Part shown: one piece after another, positions 7,501-16,884 of the stretch
Layout of the letters: the number at the start of each line of letters is the position of its first letter
Position numbering within the stretch: the first letter of the stretch is position 1
Source: Acidimicrobiales bacterium
GTDB lineage: Bacteria > Actinomycetota > Acidimicrobiia > Acidimicrobiales > Iamiaceae
NCBI GenBank assembly: GCA_012730075.1
Contig: JAAYBP010000105.1
Span: forward strand, 1 to 37,037
Direction: 5' to 3'
Length of the DNA stretch: 37,037 nt
Program-made: the position numbers and the translations under genes
The notes under the pieces: model-generated
What the model saw: the letters and a program-made list of their open reading frames with translations, nothing else
The model's database searches: none
What the model was told of the DNA's origin: nothing

Positions 7501-8090
7501 TGATGGGCATCGAGGCCGCCCTGCGTCGACGCACCGACACCACCCTGCGCGCCCTGATCGACCAGGCGGAGAGCCCCGGCGTCGAGGCCGACGGCGGGCG
7601 CGACGCCAAGCCGGTCACCGTCGGCGGGGTCGTCACCGGCCTCCAGCACAAGTTCACCAAGGCCAACAAGCGCATGGCGGTGTTCGTGCTCGAGGACCTG
7701 GAGGCGTCGATCGAGGTCACCGTGTTCCCCACCGCCTTCGAGTCGATCGGCCACGTCCTCGCCGACGACCTGGTGGTGGTGCTGCGGGCCCGCCTCGACG
7801 CCCGCGAGGACGTGCCCAAGCTGATCGCGATGGACGTGTCGCCGTGCGCCGACCTGTCAGAGTCGCCGCCGCTGCGGCTCCGGGTCCCGCCGCACCAGGT
7901 GTCCGACGAGCGGGTCAGCCGGCTGAAGGACGTCCTGGTCGCGTTCCCGGGCGACTCGCAGGTGCAGCTCCACATGGGCGACAAGGTCGTGCGCCTGCCC
8001 GATTCCTGGTCGGTGCAGGTCGACAGCGGCCTGGTGTCGGAGCTGAGGGTCATCTTCGGGGCCGACTGCATCCTCTCCGAATCGGCCTGA
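4515..8090 (+). CDS. dnaE: DNA polymerase III alpha subunit (DnaE1)
   Basis: Replicative C-family DNA polymerase, 1191 residues. The N-terminal PHP domain starts almost at once with FTHLHTHTEYSMLDG (His7, His9, His11). The palm holds PDIDMDFD (Asp416 and Asp418) and KMDFLGLR (Asp589), the three catalytic carboxylates by comparison with E. coli DnaE. A helix-hairpin-helix region follows. A QGVMSLF segment (about residue 950) could be a clamp-binding motif. An OB fold (about 1035-1100, VTVGGVVTGLQHKF) and a short C-terminal domain complete it. The GTG at 4515 follows GAGGAGG (4504-4510) and gives the family N-terminus; a longer in-frame start at 4278 would run through bpa. Its position after lspA-rluD resembles mycobacterial gene order. 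Confidence 0.97.
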   Translation: MGGSFTHLHTHTEYSMLDGASRIESVVAAAAADGQPALGITDHGNMYGVLPFYKACREQGINPVIGFEAYMAHEHRSERIATRGKVDDTGGEGEGGRKAYYHLTLLAENDVGYKNLIQLSSRAFLEGYYRKPKVDWETLADHSEGVIATTGCLGGHVLQSLLNGDRDGAVQKAARLQEIFGRDNLFVELQDHGIPEQHRTNPQLVDIARRIGAPLLATNDSHYTHADDAEGHDALLCVQTGAQISQGENERFKFKGHGHYLKSAQEMRHLFRHLEVACDNTLWVAERADVTIDTSGQPKLPSFPLPDGFASDTEYLRHITLEGARARWGDDLPEAVSDRLAYELKTIDDMGFSAYFLITWDLIKHARDLEIRVGPGRGSAAGCAVAYCLRITDIDPIKYELLFERFLNPSRVSMPDIDMDFDSRYRDEMIRYAAERYGRDHVAQIITFSTIKARAAVRDAARVLGLAYGVGDKVAKAMPPLVMGRDTPLYACMEEHPKFVDGYQRAAELRKMYAEDPEVARVVDVAKSLEGMRRQDGIHAAAVVITDDSLTEYLPIQRKPGPGQDPDEAPVVTQYEMGSVEELGLLKMDFLGLRNLDVITDTIQLIRDFRGVEVDIDDPPLDDEATFEMLRRGDSIGVFQFEGGGLRQLLRRMAPTTFEDVAALVALYRPGPMGVNMHNDYADIKNERKAVSYFHPDAEELLADTFGLMIYQESMMGVSQRFAGYSLADADNLRKACGKKKREVMEQERAKFVDGCDASGYGRDLGTHLFDTIENFADYAFNKSHAYGYGFVSYQTAYLKANHRIEYLAALLTSVKTNLDKAAVYLNECRQSQIPVLVPDVNRSQADFVPARLDDGTEVIPFGLSAVRNVGSGLVAQLLEERDAGGPFGDFYDFCDRVPLPVLNKKTIESLIKAGGFDSLGHPRKGLLISFEPIVDMTISRRRQEDQGVMSLFDDAPSGDGGFDDRPEIPDVEFDKTERLKLEKEMLGLYVSDHPMMGIEAALRRRTDTTLRALIDQAESPGVEADGGRDAKPVTVGGVVTGLQHKFTKANKRMAVFVLEDLEASIEVTVFPTAFESIGHVLADDLVVVLRARLDAREDVPKLIAMDVSPCADLSESPPLRLRVPPHQVSDERVSRLKDVLVAFPGDSQVQLHMGDKVVRLPDSWSVQVDSGLVSELRVIFGADCILSESA

Positions 8091-8194
8091 CGCCGGCGCG
8101 GTCCGACGCCCCCGGCCAGCCGGTTTGCGCTCGGCGTCCGGGGAGACTGGACTTGTAGGGCTGCGCGCCACCGCTCCGGAGGAACCAGAACGCC

Positions 8195-8863
8195 ATGGCC
8201 ATCGAGGTCGAGACCAAGGACTGCACCGCACTTTCCGACGCCGAGTTGGCCGAGATGGCCGATCTCTGCGCCGCGGGACCGCGTCCGTACGAGGTCGGAC
8301 TGCTCTCCAAGCAGGCCGAGGAGTGGGTGCTGATCACCCTCGCCCGCGAGAACGGGCGCATCAAGGGCTTCTCGTTCTGCACCCTCGAGCGCATCGGCGG
8401 CACGCCGAGCGTGCTGGTGGGCCTGGCGTCGATCAAGCGCACCGCCAAGCGCGACACGGTCCTGCGCCAGATGATGACCGACCAGCTCCGCCGGGCCGTG
8501 CTGGCCTTCCCCGACGAGGACGTCCTCGTCGGCACCCGGCTCGCCACCGCCTCGGCGTTCGACGCCTTCCGCGCCCTGACCGACATCGTGCCCCGGCCCG
8601 ACTACGTCGCCACCGGCGAGGAGCGGGCGTGGGGGCGCCGGCTGGCCAAGCGCTTCGGCGTGCCGACCGACGCGTACGACGAGCGGGCCTTCAAGGTCAC
8701 CGCCGCCGAGACCCCGGCGCTGGTGTTCGACCACGACAGCCTCAAGCCCGAGTCGATCCCGGCCGACGTGGTCGCCCTGTTCGACGACGTCGATGCCGAC
8801 GGCGGCGATTCCCTCGTCGGCTTCGGCTGGGCCCTCGCCGACGACCTGGTCAAGCTGATCTGA
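8195..8863 (+). CDS. Conserved hypothetical protein, possibly a GNAT-like acyltransferase
   Basis: A 222-residue soluble protein with ATG 8195 after GGAGGA (8178-8183). I do not recognise a named family. Residues 1-150 look like a degenerate N-acyltransferase (GNAT) fold: an N-terminal helix with AELAEMADLCAAG, then the strand pattern WVLITLARENGRIKGFSFCTLE, a later helix and DVLVGTRLATASAFDAF where a GNAT would carry its conserved Asn/alanine helix. The C-terminal 60 residues are acidic and variable. No transmembrane segment or signal is present. It lies between dnaE and a nitroreductase gene and may be co-transcribed with the latter (25-bp gap). The acyltransferase idea is weak. Confidence 0.7.
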   Translation: MAIEVETKDCTALSDAELAEMADLCAAGPRPYEVGLLSKQAEEWVLITLARENGRIKGFSFCTLERIGGTPSVLVGLASIKRTAKRDTVLRQMMTDQLRRAVLAFPDEDVLVGTRLATASAFDAFRALTDIVPRPDYVATGEERAWGRRLAKRFGVPTDAYDERAFKVTAAETPALVFDHDSLKPESIPADVVALFDDVDADGGDSLVGFGWALADDLVKLI

Positions 8864-8888
8864 TCCCGGCCCGCGGGGCGGCGCGGCC

Positions 8889-9509
8889 GTGGAGCTGAAC
8901 GACGCGATCCGGCTCCGCCGGATGGTGCGGACCTTCGGGCCGGACCCGGCGCGCCCGGATCGGGTCGACGCCGACCTGCTCGACGACCTGCTCGACCGGT
9001 CGCGGCGGGCGCCGTCGGCCGGGAACGTGGCCGCGGTCCGGTTCCTGGTCCTCGACGACGTCGACGCGGTCGCCCGGTACTGGGACCTGACCCTCGCCCC
9101 CGACCGGCGCGCGGGCTTCGCCTGGCCGGGCCTGCTGGTCGCTCCGGTGCTGGTGGTGGTGTGGGTCGAACCCGACGCCTACCCGCGCCGGTACGCGGAG
9201 GCCGACAAGGCGGCTACCGGACGGGGGAGCGGGGTCGACGCCTGGCCGGTGCCGTACTGGTGGGTCGATGCCGGCGCCGTCGTGCAGAACCTGCTCCTCG
9301 GCATCGTCGACGCCGGGCTGGGCGGCTGCCTGTTCGGCCTGTTCGAGCACGAGGAGGCGGTGCGCGCCGCGTTCGGCGTACCCGCGGGCTGGCGGGCGGT
9401 GGGTACCGTCGCCATCGGCCACCCCGGCCCCGAGGAGCGCCGCGGTCGCTCGGCCGGCCGTCGGCGACCCGACCGCGACGAGCTGATCCGGCGCGGCGCC
9501 TGGGGTTGA
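8889..9509 (+). CDS. Nitroreductase-family FMN oxidoreductase
   Basis: A 206-residue member of the nitroreductase superfamily, dimeric flavoproteins that reduce nitro groups, quinones or other electron acceptors with NAD(P)H. The FMN-phosphate signature near the N-terminus (IRLRRMVRTF) is followed by RRAPSAGN, and the second conserved block is DAGAVVQNLLLGIVDAGLGG (about residues 133-152). The substrate cannot be predicted; some relatives act on coenzyme F420-linked or flavin substrates. The start GTG 8889 lies 25 bp after the preceding gene and no strong Shine-Dalgarno is visible. The C-terminus is Arg-rich. Confidence 0.85.
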   Translation: MELNDAIRLRRMVRTFGPDPARPDRVDADLLDDLLDRSRRAPSAGNVAAVRFLVLDDVDAVARYWDLTLAPDRRAGFAWPGLLVAPVLVVVWVEPDAYPRRYAEADKAATGRGSGVDAWPVPYWWVDAGAVVQNLLLGIVDAGLGGCLFGLFEHEEAVRAAFGVPAGWRAVGTVAIGHPGPEERRGRSAGRRRPDRDELIRRGAWG

Positions 9510-9516
9510 GGCGCCT

Positions 9517-9541
9517 CCGGGGCCCACGCGACGTGGTCCGG
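9517..9541 (+). terminator. Possible imperfect terminator hairpin after the nitroreductase gene
   Basis: CCGG and CCAC can pair with GTGG and CCGG around a GCGAC loop, with a small internal mismatch (about 8 pairs). There is no T-tract. This is a weak call. Confidence 0.3.
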
Positions 9542-9597
9542 CGGGGGCCTCCGGCAGCCGAAATGTTGCGGAATGGTTGCTGTCGTCACGCCGATGA

Positions 9598-10446
<849 letters not shown>

Positions 10447-10495
10447 CCCGACCGCCGGATCGCGGTCGATCCGTCCGATCCCCCGAACCCGCGCC

Positions 10496-10530
10496 GAGGC
10501 GCCCGTCCCGACGATCGGGGCGGGCGCCTC
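10496..10530. terminator. Strong bidirectional terminator hairpin
   Basis: A 15-bp stem (GAGGCGCCCGTCCCG against CGGGGCGGGCGCCTC, one G-T pair) closes a 5-nt loop, ACGAT. It sits between two convergent genes, 49 bp after the Rpf-like stop and 8 bp from the stop of the minus-strand gene, so it can serve both. There is no T-tract, as is common in high-GC genomes. Confidence 0.8.
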
Positions 10531-10538
10531 GTCCGCGT

Positions 10539-11378
10539 TCACCAGGGGCTCGTGCCCGGCGACCCGGACGCCGGCGGGGGTGGTCCGCCCGCGGGTCCGA
10601 TCGGGGCGTGTCCGCCGCCCGGGGGGTGGGCGAGGGGATTCGGCGGCGTGCGGGCGGTGGCCGCGGCGAGGCCGGCGACGGCCGTGACGGTCAGGGCGAC
10701 CGCGGCCACCCGGAGTCCGTTGCCGGGACGGAACCCGGTCGATTCGAACGGATCCGGCAGCCCGTAGGCCGCGGCCCGCTCGGTGATCTCGTCGCGCATC
10801 GTGTGGAAGTCGTCCCGGGCCGCGGAGTACGACAGCCAGATCCAGCCGAGGCCGCCCAGGGCCAGCACCACGACCAGTACCGCCGCACCCCGCGCCTCGC
10901 GACCCTGCCGCAGGCGGAAGCCGACGTAGGCGGCGATGGCGGCGAGCGCGGTGACGACCGAAAGGGCGAACCCGTCGCTCACCGGCCCCAGGATCCACTC
11001 CCGGCTCGGCGTGCCGGACTCGACGGTGACGGTGTTGGCCCCGCCGAACCCGGGCACCGGCTCGCCCTCGACGTCGACCCGGAGCTGGGTGCGGCCCCAT
11101 CCGGTCCACCACACGTCGCCCACGTCGTCGATGGCGATTCCGAACCAGCGCCCGTACGGGGCGGCGGTCGCGACGAGCAGGGCCAGCAGGGCGACGAACA
11201 TCATCAGCGGGGCCCGCGACGTCTGGACCGGCTGGAGCGACGAGCGCGGCGCGGCGGTGAACGCGGCCGCGGCGGGCGGCAGGCCGGGAGGGACGCTGGG
11301 GTCGGGGCCGGATGGTCCGGCGGGCGCCGCGGGCGGCTCCGCCGGGTAGCCGGAGGGCGGGATCCACTGGTTCGCCAC
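10539..11378 (-). CDS. Hypothetical four-helix membrane protein with Pro-rich N-terminus
   Basis: A 279-residue protein of no family I recognise. Residues 1-50 are Pro/Ala-rich and probably cytoplasmic. Four hydrophobic segments follow: APLMMFVALLALLVATAAPY (about 55-75), GFALSVVTALAAIAAYVGF (about 130-150), AAVLVVVLALGGLGWIWLSY (about 160-180) and VAAVALTVTAVAGLAAATA (about 220-240), then a Pro/Gly tail. The loop between helices 1 and 2 (about 55 residues, with DDVGDVWWTGWG) would be outside the cell. Start GTG 11378 follows a GAGGGGGCAGAG site; the open frame extends far upstream but there it is antisense to the 11513 gene. It resembles the small membrane proteins with Pro-rich heads common in actinobacteria. 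Confidence 0.7.
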   Translation of the reverse strand: MANQWIPPSGYPAEPPAAPAGPSGPDPSVPPGLPPAAAAFTAAPRSSLQPVQTSRAPLMMFVALLALLVATAAPYGRWFGIAIDDVGDVWWTGWGRTQLRVDVEGEPVPGFGGANTVTVESGTPSREWILGPVSDGFALSVVTALAAIAAYVGFRLRQGREARGAAVLVVVLALGGLGWIWLSYSAARDDFHTMRDEITERAAAYGLPDPFESTGFRPGNGLRVAAVALTVTAVAGLAAATARTPPNPLAHPPGGGHAPIGPAGGPPPPASGSPGTSPW

Positions 11379-11405
11379 CTCTGCCCCCTCGGTGTGGTCG
11401 GCGCG

Positions 11406-11411
11406 ACCGTA
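11406..11411 (-). promoter_or_regulatory. Predicted -10 (TACGGT) for the four-helix membrane protein gene
   Basis: On the minus strand TACGGT lies 27 nt upstream of GTG 11378, leaving a short leader with a purine-rich ribosome-binding site. It is identical to the boxes before dnaE and the acyl-CoA ligase gene. Confidence 0.45.
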
Positions 11412-11512
11412 CCAGGACTTCCCGAGGGCGCGATTTGGGTCGCGCGCCCCATGGTGGGAGGTCGGGCGCCGTGGGATCATCGGGTCGCCTGCCGCCGGGA
11501 GGGAGACGAGGG

Positions 11513-12499
11513 GTGACGGCACCACGGGCGCGATTCCAGGCGGAGCGGGTCGGGGGAGAGGCGGATGACGTGATCGACGTGACGACGCCGTGGGAACGGC
11601 CTCCGGTGCCGCTGCGCGGCGTCGACCTGTACGTGTCCTTCGGCGCCGCCGAGGCGGAGATGTGGCGACGCACCGGTCAGGAGCTGACCGCCGGGCTGAG
11701 GCGGGTCGCGGCCCGTCGGCCGCTCGACGTCGACGATCCGGCGCGCCTGATGCGTCGCCTCGCCCGGGCCGCCGCCGAGGGAGACGGGTCGGCCGCGGGG
11801 GCGCTGCGCCTCGCCCACGAGCGGGCCCGGCTCGTCCGCGGCGCCGAGGGCCGACGCGCCTGCGCCCGTGCGGTCGTCGGCTGGCTGCTCGAGGAGGGCT
11901 ACCGGGCGGTGGTGTTCCACGAGTCGATCGCCGCGGCCGAGGAGATCGCCGATTCGATCGCCGGACGGGGCGGACGGGCGGTCGTCGACCACGAGCAGAG
12001 GGCCCCCCGGGACCGCGCCGCGGACGTGCAGCGCTACCGCGAGGGCCACGCCCGGATGCTCGTCGCCGTCCGGCCCGAGGAGGGCGCCGACCGCATCCCG
12101 CCGGCACCGGTCTCGGTCGTCGTCAGCGGGTCACGATCGCCCCGTCAGCGGCTCGCCCGCCTCGAACCGGCTGGTCGTGGCGTCGAGGGTCACGGGGGCC
12201 TGTTCATCTCGATCCTCGTCGAGGGCACGCCGGAGGAGGCCTTCGTCGGCGGTGGCGACGCCGCGCTGCTCGGAGCCGAGCGGGTTGCCCACCACCGCTG
12301 GCCGGTCACGTCGGTCCGGGACGCGCTCGTGCGCCCGTCGTCGCACGAGCCGTGGGTCGGGATCGACTCGCCGGCCGACCTGCTGACGGCGTCGGCGCTG
12401 GGCGTGGGCGGCCGGCTGCCCCGGACCGCCGCCGGGGCGTCGACCCGCGACCCGGGGGCGCGGCGCTACGCCGAGGCGCCCGTCGAGCACGCCGGCTGA
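11513..12499 (+). CDS. Orphan SF2-helicase C-terminal-domain-like protein
   Basis: A 328-residue protein whose residues 40-240 align by eye with the linker and second RecA domain of SF2 DEAD/DEAH helicases. Motif IV is AVVFHES (132-138), motif V is AVRPEEGADRIP (185-196) and motif VI is SPRQRLARLEPAG (209-221). No Walker A or DEXH domain is present in this frame, and the upstream DNA holds only a divergent promoter, so the first RecA domain is absent rather than cut off by the window. In motif VI the usual QRxGR has become QRLAR. Without the first domain it should not hydrolyse ATP; it may be a nucleic-acid-binding or regulatory remnant. GTG 11513 follows a GGGAGGGAG site; a longer open frame to 11312 overlaps the divergent gene. 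Confidence 0.7.
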   Translation: MTAPRARFQAERVGGEADDVIDVTTPWERPPVPLRGVDLYVSFGAAEAEMWRRTGQELTAGLRRVAARRPLDVDDPARLMRRLARAAAEGDGSAAGALRLAHERARLVRGAEGRRACARAVVGWLLEEGYRAVVFHESIAAAEEIADSIAGRGGRAVVDHEQRAPRDRAADVQRYREGHARMLVAVRPEEGADRIPPAPVSVVVSGSRSPRQRLARLEPAGRGVEGHGGLFISILVEGTPEEAFVGGGDAALLGAERVAHHRWPVTSVRDALVRPSSHEPWVGIDSPADLLTASALGVGGRLPRTAAGASTRDPGARRYAEAPVEHAG

Positions 12500-12531
12500 G
12501 CCGGCCGGCCCGTCGGGGTCGCGCGGCGGCG

Positions 12532-12537
12532 TAGGGT
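12532..12537 (+). promoter_or_regulatory. Predicted -10 (TAGGGT), leaderless start of the SDR gene
   Basis: TAGGGT ends 7 nt before GTG 12545, the spacing at which transcription starts on the start codon itself. No Shine-Dalgarno is present, which supports a leaderless mRNA. Confidence 0.55.
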
Positions 12538-12544
12538 CCCGCCC

Positions 12545-13303
12545 GTGGACACCGGTCTGGACGGCAGCGTCGCGGTCGTCACCGGCGCGTCGCGCGGGAT
12601 CGGGCTCGCCACCGCCACCCGGCTGGCGGCCGAGGGCGCCCGGGTGGTGCTGACCTCCCGCAAGGCCGACGCGCTCGATGCCGCCGTCGCCCACGTGGTC
12701 GACGCGGTGCCCGGCGCCGAGGTGACCCGCGTCGTCGCCAACGCCGGTGACCCCGATGCGGCCGCCGTCGTCGTCGCCGCCGCCCTCGACGCGTTCGGGG
12801 CCGTCGACGTCGTCGTGAACAACGCGGCGACCAACCCCTACTACGGCCCGGCGCTCGACATCTCGCCCTCGCAGTGGGACAAGACCTTCGACGTCAACCT
12901 CCGCGGGGCCCACGCGCTGATCCGGGAGGCGGCACGGGCGGGGATGGCCGACCGGGGCGGGGCGGTGGTCAACGTGGCGTCCGTGGGCGGCTTCATCGCC
13001 GAGCCCGGCATCGGCGTCTACAACGTGACCAAGGCGGCCCTGGTGCACCTGACCCGCACGCTCGCGGCGGAGCTGGGCCCGGCGATCCGGGTCAACGCGG
13101 TCGCCCCGGGCCTGGTGCGCACCGACATGGCGCGGGCGCTCTGGGAGGAGCACGGCGACGCCATCGCGGCCCGGTTCCCGATGCGACGCCTCGGCGAGCC
13201 CGACGACATCGCCGCCGCGGTGTGCTTCCTCGCCGGGTCGGCGGCGTCGTGGATCACCGGTACGACGCTCGTCGTCGACGGGGGTGCCCTGACCCGGGCC
13301 TGA
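12545..13303 (+). CDS. Short-chain dehydrogenase/reductase (FabG-like SDR)
   Basis: A 252-residue classical SDR, an NAD(P)-dependent oxidoreductase. Visible features in order are the Rossmann TGASRGIG (13-20), NNAA (92-95), Asn118, catalytic Ser146 and the YxxxK pair Tyr159/Lys163, then PGLVRTDM and the C-terminal GTTLVVDGG shared with FabG-like enzymes. The substrate is unknown: members reduce 3-oxoacyl chains, sugars, steroids or other alcohols/ketones. Cytoplasmic and probably tetrameric by family. The start is set by the family N-terminus and the leaderless promoter 7 nt upstream. The neighbours give no clear pathway. Confidence 0.92.
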   Translation: MDTGLDGSVAVVTGASRGIGLATATRLAAEGARVVLTSRKADALDAAVAHVVDAVPGAEVTRVVANAGDPDAAAVVVAAALDAFGAVDVVVNNAATNPYYGPALDISPSQWDKTFDVNLRGAHALIREAARAGMADRGGAVVNVASVGGFIAEPGIGVYNVTKAALVHLTRTLAAELGPAIRVNAVAPGLVRTDMARALWEEHGDAIAARFPMRRLGEPDDIAAAVCFLAGSAASWITGTTLVVDGGALTRA

Positions 13304-13309
13304 CGGGGC

Positions 13310-13335
13310 GTGACGGATGACCGTGACGAGTGACC
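13310..13335 (+). repeat. 13-bp tandem direct repeat upstream of the CBS gene
   Basis: GTGACGGATGACC (13310-13322) is followed directly by GTGACGAGTGACC (13323-13335), identical at 11 of 13 positions. The repeats lie in the 102-bp gap between the SDR and CBS genes and could be activator half-sites. Confidence 0.6.
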
Positions 13336-13365
13336 GCGGGCGACCCCTCCCGCCCGGCGGCGAAC

Positions 13366-13383
13366 TGTGAGACCATGGTCACA
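13366..13383. promoter_or_regulatory. TGTGA-N8-TCACA dyad upstream of the CBS gene
   Basis: Perfect CRP half-sites TGTGA and TCACA are separated by eight bases rather than six. The inner GACCATGGTC is itself a palindrome. The dyad lies 22 bp before GTG 13406. It could be an operator or a wide-spaced CRP site; chance cannot be excluded. Confidence 0.35.
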
Positions 13384-13405
13384 CCCCGATCAGGAGGTGG
13401 ACCGA

Positions 13406-13840
13406 GTGCACGTCGAAGGCCTGCTGCGGAACAAGGGTGCCGAGGTGGTCACGGTCGAGGGATCGACGACGGTCGCCGACGCGCTCCAGACCATGGCGAC
13501 CCGCCGCGTCGGCGCGCTGGTCGTCAGCGCCGACGGGTCCGCCGTGGACGGCATCGTCTCCGAGCGTGACGTCGTCTGGGGCCTGGCCGACCGAGGGGCC
13601 GGGCTGCTCGGCGAGACGGTCGCCACGATCATGACCCGCGACGTCGTCACCTGCGGGATGGCGACCACCGTCGACCAGCTCTCGACGATGATGACCGAGG
13701 GCCGCATGCGCCACGTGCCCGTCGTGGTCGACGGCGCCCTCGCCGGCATCGTGAGCATCGGCGACGTCGTCAAGGACCGCCTGCGCGAGCTGGAGGCGGA
13801 GACCCAGAGCCTGCACGAGTACATCAGCCACGGCCGGTAG
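13406..13840 (+). CDS. Two-CBS-domain protein
   Basis: A 144-residue protein made of a tandem CBS pair (Bateman module): the first about residues 5-62, ending GIVSERDVVWGL, the second about 70-130, containing MTRDVVTC and ending GIVSIGDVVKDRL. Such modules bind adenine nucleotides such as AMP, ATP or S-adenosylmethionine and act as energy or nucleotide sensors; stand-alone forms often regulate partner enzymes or bind DNA or RNA. Start GTG 13406 follows a strong AGGAGGTGG site (13392-13400), which decides it over an upstream in-frame start at 13367. The 25-residue C-terminal helix is charged. The partner cannot be inferred from the neighbours. Confidence 0.9.
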   Translation: MHVEGLLRNKGAEVVTVEGSTTVADALQTMATRRVGALVVSADGSAVDGIVSERDVVWGLADRGAGLLGETVATIMTRDVVTCGMATTVDQLSTMMTEGRMRHVPVVVDGALAGIVSIGDVVKDRLRELEAETQSLHEYISHGR

Positions 13841-13886
13841 GTCGTCCACCGGTCCGCGCCGTCCGCCCCCGTCGCCGCGCCGCCGA

Positions 13887-15014
13887 CTAGAGGTCGCGTC
13901 GCCGGACCTTGCCGAGCGGGGTGCGGGGGAGCGCGTCGACGACTTGCACGGCCCGCGGCGCGCACCAGGCCGGCAGCTCGGCCCGCACCCGGTCCCGCAG
14001 GGCGTCGAGGCCCGGCGCGGCGGCCCCGGGTGCCGGGACGACCCACGCCTCGACGCGCTCGCCCCACTCGGCGTCGGGCCGTCCCGCCACCGCGACCTCG
14101 GCGACGGCGGGGTCGCGCCGCAGCACCGCCTCGACCGCGTCGGGCCAGACCTTCTCGCCGCCGGTGACGATCACGTCGTCGAGGCGGCCGTGGACGGTGA
14201 CCGTGCCGTCGGCCGCGACCGACCCGGCATCGCCGGTGGCGTACCAGCCGTCGCGGCCCGGGAGCCGGTCGACCCCGCCGTCGGACCGGCGGTAGCCGCG
14301 GGCGACCCCGGGGGTGCGGAGGTGGAGCTCGTCACCGACGACCGTCACCTCCACCCCGGGGAGCGGCCGGCCGCCGTAGACGACGCCCCCTCCGGTCTCC
14401 GTCATCCCCCAGGTGCGCACGACGTTGGCGGGCCGATCGGCGACGGGATCGGCGGACCCGCCGAGCACGACCCACCGGAACCCCGCCGCGCCGACCCGGT
14501 CGAGCGCGGTCGGCACCAGCGAGACGAGCGACGCTCCACGGTCGCGAGCGTCGGCGACCGCGGCGGCGTCGAAGCGGTCGTGCACCTCCAGGTCGACGCC
14601 GTCGACGAGGGCCCGCACCACGACCCCGAGCCCGCCGACGTGGGCGAGCGGGAGGCAGGCGAGCCACCGGTCGCCGGCCCCGACCCCCAGGTGCCGGTGC
14701 ACCGCGGCGGCCTGGGCGGCGAGGGCGGCGTGGGTGAGCACGACGCCCTTCGGCGGCCCGGTCGTCCCGCTGGTGGGGATCACCAGGGCGTCGCCGTCGT
14801 CGACGTCGGGTGCGGCGGCGCCGGTCATCGTCCGGCCGGGGTCGAGCGGATCGAGGACGACCGCCGGCCGCAGCGCGTCGAGCACGGCGGCGCGCGCCGG
14901 GGCCGGCAGCCGCGGGTCGATCGGGGCCACGGCGTCGCCCGCGTCCCACGCGGCGCGCAGCGCGTCGACGAAGGCGGTCCCGCCCTGGGCGACGACGGCG
15001 ACGAGGCGGGCCAC
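13887..15014 (-). CDS. menE: MenE-like o-succinylbenzoate-CoA ligase (ANL superfamily)
   Basis: A 375-residue adenylate-forming CoA ligase, short like actinobacterial MenE enzymes, which activate o-succinylbenzoate with ATP and CoA in menaquinone synthesis. Visible ANL motifs are TSGTTGPPKG (about residues 81-90), WGMTETGGG, YATGD and the C-terminal LGKVRRRDL with the catalytic lysine. The start was placed at GTG 15014 because a TACGCT hexamer ends 7 nt before it and the family N-terminus fits; an in-frame GTG at 15047 would add 11 residues. No other men gene is in the window, so the exact substrate rests on size and overall similarity. It is divergent from the fatty-acyl-CoA ligase gene. Confidence 0.8.
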   Translation of the reverse strand: MARLVAVVAQGGTAFVDALRAAWDAGDAVAPIDPRLPAPARAAVLDALRPAVVLDPLDPGRTMTGAAAPDVDDGDALVIPTSGTTGPPKGVVLTHAALAAQAAAVHRHLGVGAGDRWLACLPLAHVGGLGVVVRALVDGVDLEVHDRFDAAAVADARDRGASLVSLVPTALDRVGAAGFRWVVLGGSADPVADRPANVVRTWGMTETGGGVVYGGRPLPGVEVTVVGDELHLRTPGVARGYRRSDGGVDRLPGRDGWYATGDAGSVAADGTVTVHGRLDDVIVTGGEKVWPDAVEAVLRRDPAVAEVAVAGRPDAEWGERVEAWVVPAPGAAAPGLDALRDRVRAELPAWCAPRAVQVVDALPRTPLGKVRRRDL

Positions 15015-15021
15015 GGCGGCG

Positions 15022-15027
15022 AGCGTA
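15022..15027 (-). promoter_or_regulatory. Predicted -10 (TACGCT), leaderless start of the MenE-like gene
   Basis: On the minus strand TACGCT ends 7 nt before GTG 15014. This spacing matches the leaderless arrangement elsewhere in the window and decides the start over GTG 15047. Confidence 0.5.
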
Positions 15028-15061
15028 CGCGGGTCGGCCCGCGACACCGGGGGCGTGGGGG

Positions 15062-15067
15062 TACGGT
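15062..15067 (+). promoter_or_regulatory. Predicted -10 (TACGGT) for the acyl-CoA ligase gene
   Basis: TACGGT lies 33 bp before ATG 15101, leaving a short leader with GGAGGA (15090-15095). It is back to back with the MenE-like promoter, 34 bp away. Confidence 0.5.
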
Positions 15068-15100
15068 CCGGGTCCCGCCGCCCGACCCCGGAGGACCCCG

Positions 15101-16741
<1,641 letters not shown>

Positions 16742-16774
16742 CCCGCCCGGGCGCACCGGCCGCCGTCGACCGTC

Positions 16775-16792
16775 GGGACCCGCCGGGGTCCC
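16775..16792 (+). terminator. Terminator-like hairpin after the acyl-CoA ligase gene
   Basis: GGGACCC and GGGTCCC form a perfect 7-bp stem around GCCG, 34 bp after the stop. There is no T-tract. It separates the ligase from the MBOAT operon. Confidence 0.5.
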
Positions 16793-16884
16793 CGGGAGGG
16801 GTGGCGCGCACGGCCACACTGGGGCCCGGCACGCGCCCGCCCCGCTGACGCGACGCCGACCGCACCGGTCCGGAGCCTCCGCAC

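Noticed and set aside
13841-13886. Terminator between the CBS gene and the convergent MenE-like gene
   Set aside because: The GC-rich gap holds direct GCCGTC-type repeats but no stable inverted repeat that I could find.
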